Source of the DNA: Telopea speciosissima
Lineage: Eukaryota; Streptophyta; Magnoliopsida; Proteales; Proteaceae
Reading direction: 5' to 3'
Length of the DNA: 64,000 bases
NCBI RefSeq assembly: GCF_018873765.1
Contig: NC_057926.1
Span: 37,246,946 to 37,310,945 of the forward strand
A program made the position numbers and the translations under genes. Shown here in pieces: positions 11,597-23,390 of this stretch. The notes beneath the pieces are model-generated. The model made no database searches and had not been told where the DNA came from. It was given only the letters and a program-made list of their open reading frames with translations. Positions within the stretch are counted from its first letter, which is position 1, and each line of letters opens with the position of its first letter.

Positions 11597-12778
11597 AAAC
11601 CAGATTTTATTATCGGAGTTTCGATGTTTTAGAACTCAATTAGGAGATGTGATAATCCACACATACCCATATTTAGCCGGTTCATTCAGAACGCAAAATA
11701 GGGATACTAAGACTTTGTGTGGGCAATTTCGTCATAGGGAAGAGGGAATGAAACACCAAAACCAGGGCAGACCCTGAAAAGCTTCAACATTGGGAAATCC
11801 AAGGGTTCTAAGTGGTTCAACCGAGTAGGGTTTGAAATGGGTTTAGTTTCTTTTGGAAAAAAATGGATATGATCGTAATATTAAAGTGAAAAAAGGGGTA
11901 GAGCAGTATTTTTAGGTGAAACATTATTTATTCTAGGCACGGGAATCATCAGGTACAAAAAAAAGTAGGAAGCTTTTGGCTTTTCCTTGCCGCAATTAGG
12001 GCTTCAGTTACTGCAACTTATTTTCAACCCGTCGCTGTAAATATTTATGTAATTTGACAAAATTGCCCTTAATCCCTTCACATTTCACATTAATATCTTA
12101 CCACGTAGAATCTGGGCAAAAGAATAAAATCACCTCACAATTTCCAGAGAGAAAAAAAAAAATGGAATCTTTATCCTTTAGAAAGCAAACAAGGAACAGA
12201 GGAAGCTAGAGTATCGGGTTTGGATGCGGGTTTACCGGCGGGTTTGGTCAATCAAATAGTTTTAGCATATAATCCTTGTTTATGGAAACGGTAGCTTTTG
12301 TAAATATTCGATGTTAATGTTTAAGAAATCCCATATTAAATATTAATCCATTTCACCAAAAAAAATATTAATCCAGTAGGAGTTTTAAAACGGATTTGAG
12401 ATAATATCCAAATTGGATTAAATGCAAAAGGGGATTTATATTAATGGGCTCCACTTATGGCATAGTTCCAACAACCCAAGATGTTCATTAAAGGATCCGC
12501 AATACTTAATCCTAACATTTGTTGATATCTCTTTTTCCCAAATCTTTATTACGTTTAGTGGCTTATTAGCTAAAAGCCTAAAATAGGAGTTCTATATTAA
12601 AGGACATTTTCATAGAGTAAGGCTTGAAGGAGTAATGGAATTCATCTAGTTAAGTTGGGCTTGAGTTGACCAAGTCTTGGCCCAATGACACTTCTAGCTT
12701 GGTGGAAATGGGTTCTCTATGGCATTGTCAATTTGGTCTCAACCAGAACATGGCCCATTTAGTAATCATATAGAAGTA
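11597..12778. other. Intergenic, nothing recognised
   Basis: AT-rich with no long open frame, no recognisable domain and no repeat that I can match elsewhere in the window. Confidence 0.5.
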
Positions 12779-14131
12779 TCATCCACGCCCTTCCTGCATA
12801 GAGGGATAAAATACATTATAAGGGGTGACTAGGACAACGCTTGTCATCCTATTAAGGCCGCAGATCACGACACGTGTCCCAACGCATACTATGTCATAAC
12901 TAATATTAAAACAATATAATATCGAGTGCGGAAAGGAAAATATTACATTCCAAATGATCGTAGTTTTGCTGGAAGCGTATAAAATCAATAATTACAAGAT
13001 GATCAAAGCCTAGATGATAAATCATCGTAGTTAATCCATTTTTCATTACCATCTAATAATGATTAACAAGGGTATAACAAGAATGTTTTTACATGGGCCT
13101 ACGCCCTAAAAAAAAAAAAGGGGAACAAGTCCCTAGAGTTCTCACGGCCCGTAGGCGCAATTGTCACAAGGACACCCGTTGCCATGTTCCTCTAACACGC
13201 CTCCGCTCCTCCGCACTGCATCATAATCTAAAATTTATGTACACGAGAGGGTTAGCTCTCCACCGAGCCAGTGAGGGGATGGGGATGCACAAACACACTT
13301 CACATAGTCCAATGATGCATGCATATGTTAAGTAAATTTTCCACCTAACATCACAACTAAGTCGAGGTATATGCTATCGTGACAACTCGGGAGACACTGG
13401 GTCACTTAACTTATCGCCACAATGAAACCTCAATTGTCACGTGGGACCTACGCCGATCGAAGCCTCCAAGACCACTCGCGGGCGCACTCGATAACCAATA
13501 CTACCATGATCGCCTCTCCCACCTCCACGCAATTCGTACCGATTACCCAACACCTAAACCCTGTTGGTAAGGGTCGTAGCATAAGGGTGTAAAATCCTAG
13601 CCACGCTACATGCAAGTCCTATCGTCCCGAGAGGTAATCCGGCGCATCAACTTTTCATCCGGTTTAGTGCCCTGACAAGAAGACGGACTCGATACGTTCA
13701 ACATGACATTCAACATAATTTCTTCATAAATGTATATAGTGTTTGGTTCAAGACTGTACCCACCGCACCGAGACCCATCAAAGTAAAGCATCTCCAATTA
13801 ACATCATAACATTCATATATAAAAGTATGCAATATGCGCAAGCATGCTTAATAATTTATAATGATGACATAATATACAATGCAATAATAATATCAAGCCC
13901 AAACAACCAAACCCACTCACTATTTGTGTTATGTCCCGATGTTATGAGTTGTCGCCGCAATCAAGTAACACGTCACAAGATGAAAACTTTAAACCTAAAT
14001 AAAGAGTGCAAACAGATTAATTAAGTAAAGGGACGGATCCCCAAAAGGTCTCCCATTAATCATTTAAGTATAAGGTTTCGTAAGTGAAGTGGTTGCGGGT
14101 GTGATTTCATGCCCAAATTCTCGCAACCACA

Positions 14132-14460
14132 TGTAAATCCTAGGAAACCCAGGGCCCGTGATGCTTTTAGTCAAGGTCGGATGCAGATGTGGTTTCGAAA
14201 ACTGAATCCGAGTGTAAATCCTAGGAAAAGGGGCCCGGTGACAGCTTTTAGTCAAGGTCGGATGCGATGTGATTTAAAATCGAATCCGAGTGTAAATCCG
14301 AGCTTCACAGGGGCCTTTTCAGGGAGGTAATTTCGTGGTGGTTTCTTGCAGTGCGAAACCACATGTAAATCCTAGCTAACCAGGGGCTTAGGATAGTTTT
14401 AGTCAAGGTCGGTACAGGTGTGTGGTTAAATCGAATCCGAGTGTAAAACCACATACGCAG
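14132..14460. repeat. Degenerate ~78-bp tandem repeat, about 4 units
   Basis: Units begin at the word TGTAAATCC (or variant) at 14132, 14213, 14291, 14364 and 14442, spacing 73-81 bp. Most units carry TTTTAGTCAAGGTCGG, followed by GGTTT/GATTT and AATCCGAG. Confidence 0.7.
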
Positions 14461-15049
14461 AACCGAAATTGAAGGGTTTCTCACTAGGGATTCATTTTCC
14501 AAGGGGTTTAAAGGTAGGAGGCTTCAAGAAAGCTTCCTCCTAGGTCCATTAGGGTTCTAAGACCTCATTAGGTCCATGTAATCCCATGGATTTAAGAGAA
14601 AACAAAGAGAACCTAAATTAGGACATAATATGGTAGAAACCTTAAATTTCTTAAATGGAAAGAGATTACTTAGGCTTAGGGCTTGTAATGGAGTGAAAAA
14701 CTCCACCATAGTCTAGGTTTAGAGGTTCCATCGATTCCTTAGGTTCCAAGAGAACCCTAGGTCGAATTTCTCCCATTTCCCAAACCCCAAAACCCAAAAT
14801 AGAAGAAAAGAGATGGGATTGAATGGCTTACCCACCCCAAGGTAGAAGGCTCCATGTTGAGGCTCCAAGAAGTGATCTTCAAACCTCCAACCAAGATTCT
14901 CCACCCTTCTTCCTCCTTTTCTCCTTCCTTCTTTCTTCTTTCCTTCTTTCTTCTTTCTTCTTTCTCCTTTCTCTCCTCTTTCTCTCTTCCACGATTTAGG
15001 CTAGATGGGAGAAGAAATGAAAATGAATCCTTCTCCCCCTTTGTCTTAT

Positions 15050-15265
15050 TTATAGAAAATGGGCTTGGGTCCTTTAAGTTAAATGGGTCAAATAGTTAAA
15101 TGGGTGGATCCAAGATAAATGGGTCATTAGGCCAAATGGGTAGTTTAAGTTAAATGGGTCAAGAGGGCTTAATGGGTTGACCCATGGTCTTATTTAGGTA
15201 CAGGAATGGGTTAACCCATCTTTGGGTCAAATAGAGTTAAATGGGCCTGCCCACAACCTTAATTA
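15050..15265. repeat. AAATGGGT-motif cluster
   Basis: The words AAATGGGTC, AAATGGGTG and TTAAATGGG recur about eight times at irregular spacing. It is a degenerate simple repeat and not a coding region. Confidence 0.55.
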
Positions 15266-15640
15266 GGAAAAGCCCATTCTTAGATGGGTTCATAAGAGAT
15301 GGGTATAAGTCCCCAATGTACTTCCTAAAGGTACGTGGGACCCGAACTTAAATTATTCCCTTCTCTCATGAAATAGCTCGAGCGGTTCAAGCCCGGACCC
15401 GCACTTCGAGGTTACCAAGGAAGAATAATTAATAAGACTTGAGGCTAGAACTTACTTTTCCATTGCCATGGTGAGTCAATGGTAAGCCCGTATCATGATC
15501 AATAATTTGTAACGGGTTTGACCACTGAGAACAACTCACCAAGACGTGGCGTGATAACCACACGCACGGGAAGAAATAATAATTAATTATGATCCGAGTG
15601 CGGGTATAACAATCACAACCCACTCCATTGGTTCAAATTC

Positions 15641-15769
15641 ATCCCTCTTAGTTTATAGGGAAAAAAGTTTCTCACAATGCCATTGTACTATTGCCCTCTC
15701 ATATGGGTATTTTGTTTCTCACTTCTTGCAGTGACCATGTAGACCCCATGTAGATTATATCATTCTCCA
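15641..15769. other. Short gap before LINE remnant
   Basis: Nothing recognised; it may belong to the 5' part of the LINE remnant that follows. Confidence 0.3.
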
Positions 15770-16108
15770 TGTAAATATTGGCCAGCCTCTATCTTGGTCT
15801 CCTCCGCTACAGTAGAAGCATAAACTAAACTTAGATGCGTCACTTCGAGGTGGTAAAGGGGGTCTGGGTTTTATAATCTGGAATTGGCAAGGTAAGGTCA
15901 TCTTAGCGGTCTCTGAACCTGTCTCCTTTTCAACAGTACTATAGGGTGAAGCCCTTGATCTCAGGGAAGGAATGCTTGAGAGTATCTCTGAAGGGATTGA
16001 TAACGTAATTGTAGAAGTGGATAACAAGGACCTTGCATCCTTCCTCAATCATCCTAACTAGCCTATATCAATTGAGGTATTGAGCATTATACAGGATATT
16101 AGTCATAT
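15770..16108 (+). pseudogene. L1-type LINE remnant, RNase H-like domain, left part
   Basis: The plus-strand frame gives WSPP...KLNLDASLRGGKGG, then GLGFIIWNWQGKVILAVSEP, VSFSTVL, GEALDLREGMLESI, EGIDNVIVEVDNKDL and IEVLSIIQDISHI. This is the order of the plant LINE RNase H-like domain (RVT_3): the first acidic residue in NLDAS, the E of GEAL and the D of VEVDNKDL are all present. Stops (before KLNLDAS, before GEAL and after LNHPN) show that it is dead. The frame runs up to 16108, where a CACTA element begins, and resumes at 23018. Confidence 0.82.
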
Positions 16109-18096
16109 AACTACAACAAAAATGGTCATTTACGACAATATTTTTACAATAGAATTTTTTTCCTATCGTAAAAATACTTTTTTACAATGGAAATTTAATT
16201 CTATGGCTAAAAGTCCAGTAATTAACGACCATATGATATTACAGTAGTACAAGAATAAGAAACGACGGATATTTCGTTTTTCGTCTGAATTTTTACTCTA
16301 TAACGACAGAAATAAATTACCATGGTTAAAAATGATTTGAAATGATGGATATTAATATTCTGTCATTAAACATACATTTTTTACGATAGTAAAATAATAC
16401 CGTTGTTAATAATTGTATATGTATGTAACCGTGTTTGACATTTTTTACCACCGAACTCTGTTTCCATCCTATTAATATGCTATGATATGAAGGATTTTTT
16501 TGGCTACCGTCGTAATCCTTTTTCCCTTTTGTCTTTTTGTTTTCCTGTATTTTTTTTAAAAATTTCCCGCTTCACCCTCTAACATTTGATTTTTCCTGGT
16601 TTTTTTTTCCCGTTTCAGTCTTTCGCTCACTCTCTCTTGCGCCCTAACGAACTCCTCTCATCTCTCTCTCATCCTCACCCTTGCCCTCGCCCTCAATCTA
16701 CCTCTGGTTGCTCTCTTAGTCTCAATCTCTCTCTCTCTCTCTCTCCCCCCCTCTTATATTCTCACCGTCAATATATCTCTCTCGCCTTCTCTATGGGTTT
16801 CCAAGAGATCGTTGAGGAGAATAGCTTAGATAAACAAAAGAGGTTCTAGTGATTTAAAGAAGGTATGCTATTTTTGAATGTGATTGTTTCCTTTTTATCT
16901 TAACATATTTTATTCTGTTTTCTTCCTTTGAACTTAATTACTGCCTCCATAGCTCTCCTTCTTCTGATTCTTTTGTTATCCCTTGTTTTCTTTTTCTTAA
17001 CCCTCCCCCCTTTTTTTTAACTAGGGATTCAACCGTTTAATGTCTTCTACATATGTGTGTTCTTGTTGCCTACGGAGTAGAAGGCAAGTCCCCTGTTAAT
17101 ATGATTGAAAGAGAAAAAGATCAAAAAGGGTTGAAGATCAAGCTATTGGGTTGCTTCTCAAAGGAAAAAAAAAAAAAAAACAGTTCTTGAGTACCTAAAG
17201 GTTGATCTTTGAAGCAACTTACTAGGCTTCCTTTTCCCATCCTTGGACGCACTTCCTACTTCCATCCATGACTTCCGGATTCCTCCCTTAGGCCTTCTGG
17301 GTTTGAATTCATATTGCCCTGTTCATTTTGATACTTTTCATGCGTTGCTTGTTGATTTAAGTGTACATGTAACTCTACTGCAAGTTGGAGCCTACACTCC
17401 TCCAAAGAAGGTATCCAGGTTAGCCAGGTGTCAGTAACATTTCTATCATGTCTACAAAGGCCTATATGCATTATAATTGCATTTATCCATATCTCTGCAT
17501 TTATCTTTATGTATACTATGTGTGTTCTGCATGGTAAATTGTTAGAATAACTTGTGGAATTGGAATATTTCAGTGATTTTCTTACAGTTGGAGATGTTGC
17601 TCTTGAAAATTGTGATAAGTCCAATCAAGTATGTACTATTTTCAGTTTAATCCTCTTTTATTTTGACGGTTTGACCTGTTCATACCTTATTGAGACCACA
17701 GTGCTTAGTAGTCAACACCTCTTTGCTCAAGTGGTGGAAAGTATTTTAAGCTTGTTTCTCTTCTTTGTCTTCTTCCCCCCCCCCCTCCCTTTCTTTGTAG
17801 GGTTTCAAATCTTGGTATTTACTGATTTGCTCAAGTATGCTTGTGTTTTTAGTATTCACTCAAAATTTTCTCAAGGACATTGTGCTGTGTAGAAAATTTT
17901 TAAAGATCTGAAAATTTCAAGCATCCATCTAAAACTTATATGTACATAAGAGCTGTGACTTAAACTCTGTTTCAGCTGGTAAAGTCTTGGGCTTGTCGTA
18001 GCTGAGATTGGGGATCAAGTCCCACCTTCACCACTTGGCCCTTGGTGAATGTATACAAATCAATTTCGTTTTGACTAAAAAACAACACTGTTTTAA

Positions 18097-18265
18097 GGGC
18101 AAGCCTTGGTGAAACGGTAAGGTTGCTCCGTTGTGACCAAGTAGTTATAGGTTCAAATCTAAAAACAGCCTTTCTGTGAAAGCAGGGGTAAGACTGTGTA
18201 AATTATGACCCTCCCTAGACCCTGTAGTGGCGGGAGCCTTGTGCACTGGGTACGTCTCTTGCTAG
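18097..18265 (+). mobile_element. Au-type SINE, near full length
   Basis: Begins GGGCAAGCCTTGGTGAAACGG (A-box-like region) and has a tRNA-type B box GGTTCAAATCT at 18150-18160, then AAACAGCC, GAAAGCAGGGGTAAG, ATGACCCTCCC, GGCGGGAGCC and GTGCACTGGGTACG, followed by a T-rich end. This is the complete order of the Au SINE family. It lies within the CACTA element. Confidence 0.85.
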
Positions 18266-21129
18266 TGTTTTATTTCCTTCTCTTTTTATTTTAGGAAATT
18301 TCTACTTGGCACTTCATTCTCAGCTCAAATTGTTTCTTCTTACAGTCACAGAACAATGGTGGAGGTGTCATTCTCTTTGGATGTTGAGGAAGAAAAGCCA
18401 TTCTAGGTATTTTTGTAATTTCTTTTCGAAAACTGTGGCCCCTTTATTTTTTTTCTTCAAGTGAGGTTGGGGAAATTTTAATACACTCCTTACGTCATAG
18501 TTGTATGTAGGAAAAGATTAATTCCTTATATTCAAAGCGAAGTCTTTAATTTTAAGTTTTTAGCAAATTCAAACTTGAAGTCATTGTTTCTGTCCATGGA
18601 GGATTCAACTAGAATGTGGAAAAGGGTTCGGTTATCTGAATGGGATATGGGAATCTATGCTTTGCCAACCCAATCATGCGTTTCTGAAAGGTATTTAAAA
18701 GGTACTTCTGGAAATGGATTTGATAATTTCCTATGAAATTGGGGAATTGCATCCCTCACCATGGAAAACAGATTTAGAGTTCCTATTGAAAATCCTATGG
18801 TGTTGCATTGTTCTTTGAATAGCGTGGGATAACAGGGATGTTTGCACTTTATTTATTTTTTTCCCCATTTTGTAATGTTGAATCTGAGATGCTCTGAGGC
18901 AAGATATCTTCTGTTAATTTGTTTTTGAATATTTGTATCTGAGATTCATTGAATTTGACTGTTGCTGCATTGAAATATTTGTTCCTTTGATGCATTGCAT
19001 CCGAGGAGATAGCTTTGATTTCGTAGTGATCAATATCTGTGAGTTTTGAAACTTCGATGTAGACAAACCTGTTACCTTCACTCTAACACTGCTATAGTTT
19101 ACAAGTGCTTGGAATTAGTTCCAATCTGTTTCCTAATTTGAAGCTTCAAGACAGAAGAAATCCCTTTCTCTCTCATCGTATATTATCTTTTAGTAATAAG
19201 GCCTTATGTGAAGGTAATGGTCACCAATCACCAAGGTAATCCAATTGTAATTAGCAATTGAACCTCCTACATAGTTTTTTTGGTAAACATTAAACCTCCT
19301 ACTTGAGACAAGAAGAAAGTTGAGGTAAGGAAGAAAGCAATATCGGTTCAATCTCTAATCGATCCTCGAAAAACAATCGGTTTCAAAGCAAACCAAAACC
19401 AATTTAAATTATCTGATAACCATATGTATTGGCATAGGTGGATTTTCTAACCTAGGCTAGCACATACCAAACACAATTGTATATTTAAACAGATGCATTG
19501 AATCATAAATACAGCAAGTGGGTTGCTCCTGGACAAAGCCACAGAGCAAAATCCATTTCCTATTTCCTCTCAATTTTTTCATAGAGAATGAGAGAGAAAG
19601 GACTTACTATAATAAGAAAAGGACAGAACAGAACAAGTAGACCATGGTTCAAAAAGGATTATATCCAACAAATGGAGTAGTAATCCACAATGTATATACA
19701 CCCAACTTTACCAATTTGTTATTTCATTTCCATCTGGTGGTGTGTGGTAATTATCTGATTAATTGATTGAATGGCAAGTTATTTTCAGATGACAGTTTTT
19801 ATCAATCCTAATTAGGACCTTAAATTGAGTTAAAACTTAATTAGAAGGCTTCATTGTTTAAAAGCCAATTTTTTCCCTCTAGAGGATGATAGAGGGAAAA
19901 TGGAATTTGGTCAGTTGTCATATCTCTGAGATGGAGAAATCACTGGTTGTTTTCATTCAATTTTCAAATGCTGGAGTGTATCTCAGGGACGATGTGGGAC
20001 CCAAAATAGAACATTAACAATGCTAGAATTTGACTGTCGGTTAATAGTTTTAGAGTGAACTTCTGACAGAAATAACCAACCACCAAAATAAAAACTAGAC
20101 TTCCTAGTTGAGATCAATACATTGGTTGAAGGTAGGTAGTTAGGGAATAAAACAGTCTTCAATATCTCAGCAAAAGTTAGTGGTTAGATGCTTAGATATA
20201 AACAAGTCATGGAATTAGAAAGTAGGATTCAGAACTAGTAACTAAGTAATATCGGAGAACTCAGCTGTTGGATCAGCACCGAAACACCATCACAGGAAGG
20301 GGTTGTTGAGTTGATTAAGCATTAAAAAATCTGCAGCAACTGTTTGGTGGATATGCAGAACAAAGAGGATGAAAAAAAATCTCAGCAAGCTCCTTGGATT
20401 TTTTGAATCACAAGGGACTGTTTTGTATCCTCCAATTAGCAACTGTTGTAGCCACAGCTGGGTACTCTTCTCAGGAATCAATATGGTTCCCAGTAGCAAT
20501 GAAACACCTTCGGTAAGATCTCACTTGTTCTCTTGTTAAACAAATCTCTATCTTTAAGTTTTTTGCTTTCTATTTATTCCGTTGTTTTTGGGTTCATTGA
20601 CCAAGTTCCTTGAGTTAATATATCTTCCATGCGCTCCATTGTCTTTAATTTTTTTGTTTGCTATTTATCTTCTTCTCCCCCCCCCCCCCTAACCCTATCT
20701 TTCACATATTAATCCTCTTCAACTTTCATCTATCACCCTTGATTGTCTGAAATATCATTAATTTTGTGTATTCTAAGGTTATGGAAAGGTTAAAAAAAGC
20801 AAACCATGAGAACAGAAAAGGCAGCTTTTCTTGCCTATGTACTCCAGCATCTTTGGTGGAATCACGATTGATCCTGCAAGTCTGTAACAATGGTAATCCC
20901 CATGGATGATCACATGGTCCATAGAGGACATGATGTTTTCGATACAGTAGCTATAATGGACGGATAAGAGATCGCAACTTAATAACATGTCTGTACCTAC
21001 CTAAAAACACAAAATAAAGAAAAGAGACGGATTCCCATTCCAGATTATTCCCAGCTAAAATCAAGCTCTAGAAAACAGATTTAGAGTTCGTATTGAAATT
21101 CCTAGTTGGATTGAGATTTTCATCCTCAA

Positions 21130-21240
21130 GGGTGGGCCTTGGTGCTACAGTAAGGTTGCTCCATAGCCCATTGTGACCAAGTGGTCACGGGTTCAAGTCT
21201 AAAAATAGACTCTCTGTGAAAGCAAGGGTAAGGCCTCTAT
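21130..21240 (+). mobile_element. Au-type SINE, 3'-truncated
   Basis: Has the head GGGCCTTGGTGCTACAGTAAGG and B box GGTTCAAGTCT (about 21190-21200), then TCTGTGAAAGCAAGGGTAAGGC, and breaks off in a (TG)n run. The last third of the SINE is missing. It lies within the CACTA element. Confidence 0.8.
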
Positions 21241-23017
21241 GTGTGTGTGTGTGTGTTCTTACTCCTATTGGCTTATTTGGTTTGTAATTTAGTCACAGAT
21301 TCCTAGATTGTCTTTTAGATAGTTTGAGTTCTAATGGAATTTTCAAGTTTTAGAGGTCTATATAAAGGACATTAAGTATGTTCAGGCATTCTTAGTTTTA
21401 TAATTGAGTTTTACAACAAACAAATTTTTTTCTCTCCTGCAGTTGGCTTTTTCTTCAGTGCTTTTCTGATTTTTAAGTTAGGGAAACTATGTTTGCTTGT
21501 TGCTTCTACATTATTCTAGGAGAAAAATAAAATATTTTTTCTCCTGCTCTCTTCTCCTGCATTAAGAAATAAAGTTGTCTATTTATGGATTTAATGTTGT
21601 TTATGGAGAAGATTTGTTTTCTTGTAGTTTCTCTTTTTGTTATGGACTCATTAGATATTCTATATTCGACAACTAGGAAACCTTGATGGTGCAACCTACT
21701 CGTTTTACCACTTCAGGAAGAAATTTGACAATGTATGCAGGTAATAGTTCCAAAATTTATGATGAATGGAGGTTTTGACTGGGTTATGATGCAAATCAAT
21801 CAAGTTAGAAAGGTATTAAACTTTGTTGGTTTGTTTACTGAAGTACTCTATAAACTGATTTTTCTCTCTATTTATTGGGCAGCTGATAATTGAAGCAATT
21901 GTAGACTCTCTGGCTTATATTTTTGAAGTCTATTTGTACAGGTAAACTTCTCTACACCTTGAATTTCCTAATATAGAAGTTATCAAAAAATCTGATGGAG
22001 CTTGGACTTTTATTTAAAACTAAAAGAGTTCTCTAATGCAGTTTGATGTTAGATTGAATTTTGAATGTTCTCTAAGTCTAGAACTTTGCATTGTGACTTC
22101 ACTGAAACAGAAATAGAGCAAGTTATGGAATGTAGGGGATCCAAATTTAACACGGCATTGTAGTTGGTGTTTCTTTTCATTTGAGTTGTGCTGGTTGAGA
22201 ACCAGCATGGCAACATACACTTGGCTCTTTAACTATGTGAGTGAGCTTATCTAATAGAAAATGAAATATTGTTACAGGTATGATTTAAAATCCTTCAACT
22301 TTGTTGTTGCAAGAGTGAAGCCTTGTGAATTTTAGCGTTCAGCAACGATGAAATTACTAATTGAAGGAACATCTAATTTGCAAGTGTATATATTTTTCGA
22401 TTACTTTGTAGGATGCTACTCTCCCCTTGTTCTAGTACTATATTCTTCTTCATAATGAAAAAGATGTTTTGTGAAATGGATTGTCATTTTGTTGTTACTT
22501 CATATTGGCTTGATGTTGGACAGTAGTGAAATAAATGTTAGTAGATGTTGGCATGAGTAATATGGATGTTAATGGATGTTGGGCTTTAGTGAAATTTGTT
22601 TCCCCTTCTTCAGCGGATGTATTTATAGGAATTTCTTGTGCAAATCCAAATTTTTTTTTAAAAATGTCATACTATTTATGACGAAAATTTATTTCTGTCA
22701 TATAAACACTAGTATAATACTATAATGTATACACTTCATTATAAGCGACAGTATTTTATATCCATTGTATATATTTAATTTTAAACGACGGTATTTTGTT
22801 ACCATCGTCTATACTTTATTTTATGCCACGGAATTTTGTACCCGTCGTAAAAACTAACAGAACCAATAGTGGTTATTTTACTGTCATATTTGGATACAAC
22901 GGAAGTCTATCCGACGGATGTGCGACGAAAATTTACTGTCAGAAATGAAATATTTGCGACGGAAAAGAGTTTTTACGACAAAATTTTCCGTTGCAAAAAA
23001 CCATATTTGTTGTAGTA

Positions 23018-23188
23018 TATATAGTTTACTTAATCTGTGACTTGTTCTCTTCACCACATTCCAAGAGAGATTAACCACTTGGCTGACTCCTTGGTTCGAA
23101 AGGCCATGTTCTGTGCATGTAGGACTAGTTGGCCAAGTTCCACTCTGGCTGTTTGATTTTTGTAAAGCGGATGTCTTGTGTTTTTCAC

Positions 23189-23190
<2 letters not shown>
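23018..23190 (+). pseudogene. L1-type LINE remnant, RNase H-like domain, right part
   Basis: Continues the frame of 15770-16108 across the CACTA insertion: with one TAT copy removed the same frame reads on, with two stops, into HHIPREINHLADSLVRKAMF and ACRTSWPSSTLAV. The HIPREINHLADSLVRKA stretch is the classic end of the RVT_3 domain. The sequence ends in an (AAT)n tract, which may descend from the LINE 3' tail. Confidence 0.82.

Positions 23191-23231
<41 letters not shown>
23190..23231. repeat. (AAT)n microsatellite
   Basis: About 14 uninterrupted AAT units, immediately after the LINE remnant. Confidence 0.95.
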
Positions 23232-23390
23232 GGGAGAGGGAACGTTGTTTGATCGCATGGTCCCTCCATCAGTGAGGGGGCCAATGGGAGTGTGTGCCTA
23301 AGCTTCTAACATGGAGGGTAGAGTGGTTATTTTGTCAATCATGTGTCTAGGTGTAGAGGCATGTGACCAAGCAACGTTCTTTTTACCTAA
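23232..23390. mobile_element. MITE with GGGAACGTTG ends
   Basis: The left end GGGAACGTTGTTTGATCGCATG is repeated in inverted form at the right as GCATGTGACCAAGCAACGTTC. The interior has ATGGAGGGTAGAGTGG, resembling the interior of the family at 1127. Its right end also forms the start of the tandem units that follow. The left limit is approximate. Confidence 0.55.

Larger units (their letters stand above)
12779..15640. repeat. Unclassified repeat-rich block
   Basis: A 2.9-kb block of different composition from its surroundings, with many CG-containing words, a tandem repeat at 14132-14460 and an AAATGGGT-rich stretch at 15050-15265. It could be a decayed LTR retrotransposon, but I could not identify LTR pairs, a primer binding site or any pol domain, so I leave it unclassified. 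Confidence 0.35.
16109..23017. mobile_element. Non-autonomous CACTA (EnSpm-like) element, 6.9 kb
   Basis: The left end reads AACTACAACAAAAATGG and the right end CCATATTTGTTGTAGTA, the CACTA-type inverted repeat with the outermost base changed. The 3-bp duplication TAT lies at 16106-16108 and 23018-23020, as CACTA elements require. Both subterminal regions (about 16130-16400 and 22680-22990) are full of short ACGAC/GACGG/CGTCG-type words in both orientations, typical of transposase-binding arrays. I find no transposase or TNPA-like frame inside. The interior has pyrimidine-rich 5'-UTR-like sequence (16610-16790), possible short exons with consensus splice sites (17574-17628 and 18346-18406) and two SINEs, so it may have picked up host sequence. 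Insertion inside a LINE frame independently confirms both ends. Confidence 0.85.

Noticed and set aside
18097-18265. tRNA-like A and B boxes that could suggest a tRNA gene
   Set aside because: The sequence has no acceptor/anticodon cloverleaf and matches the Au-type SINE pattern seen in six other copies here.
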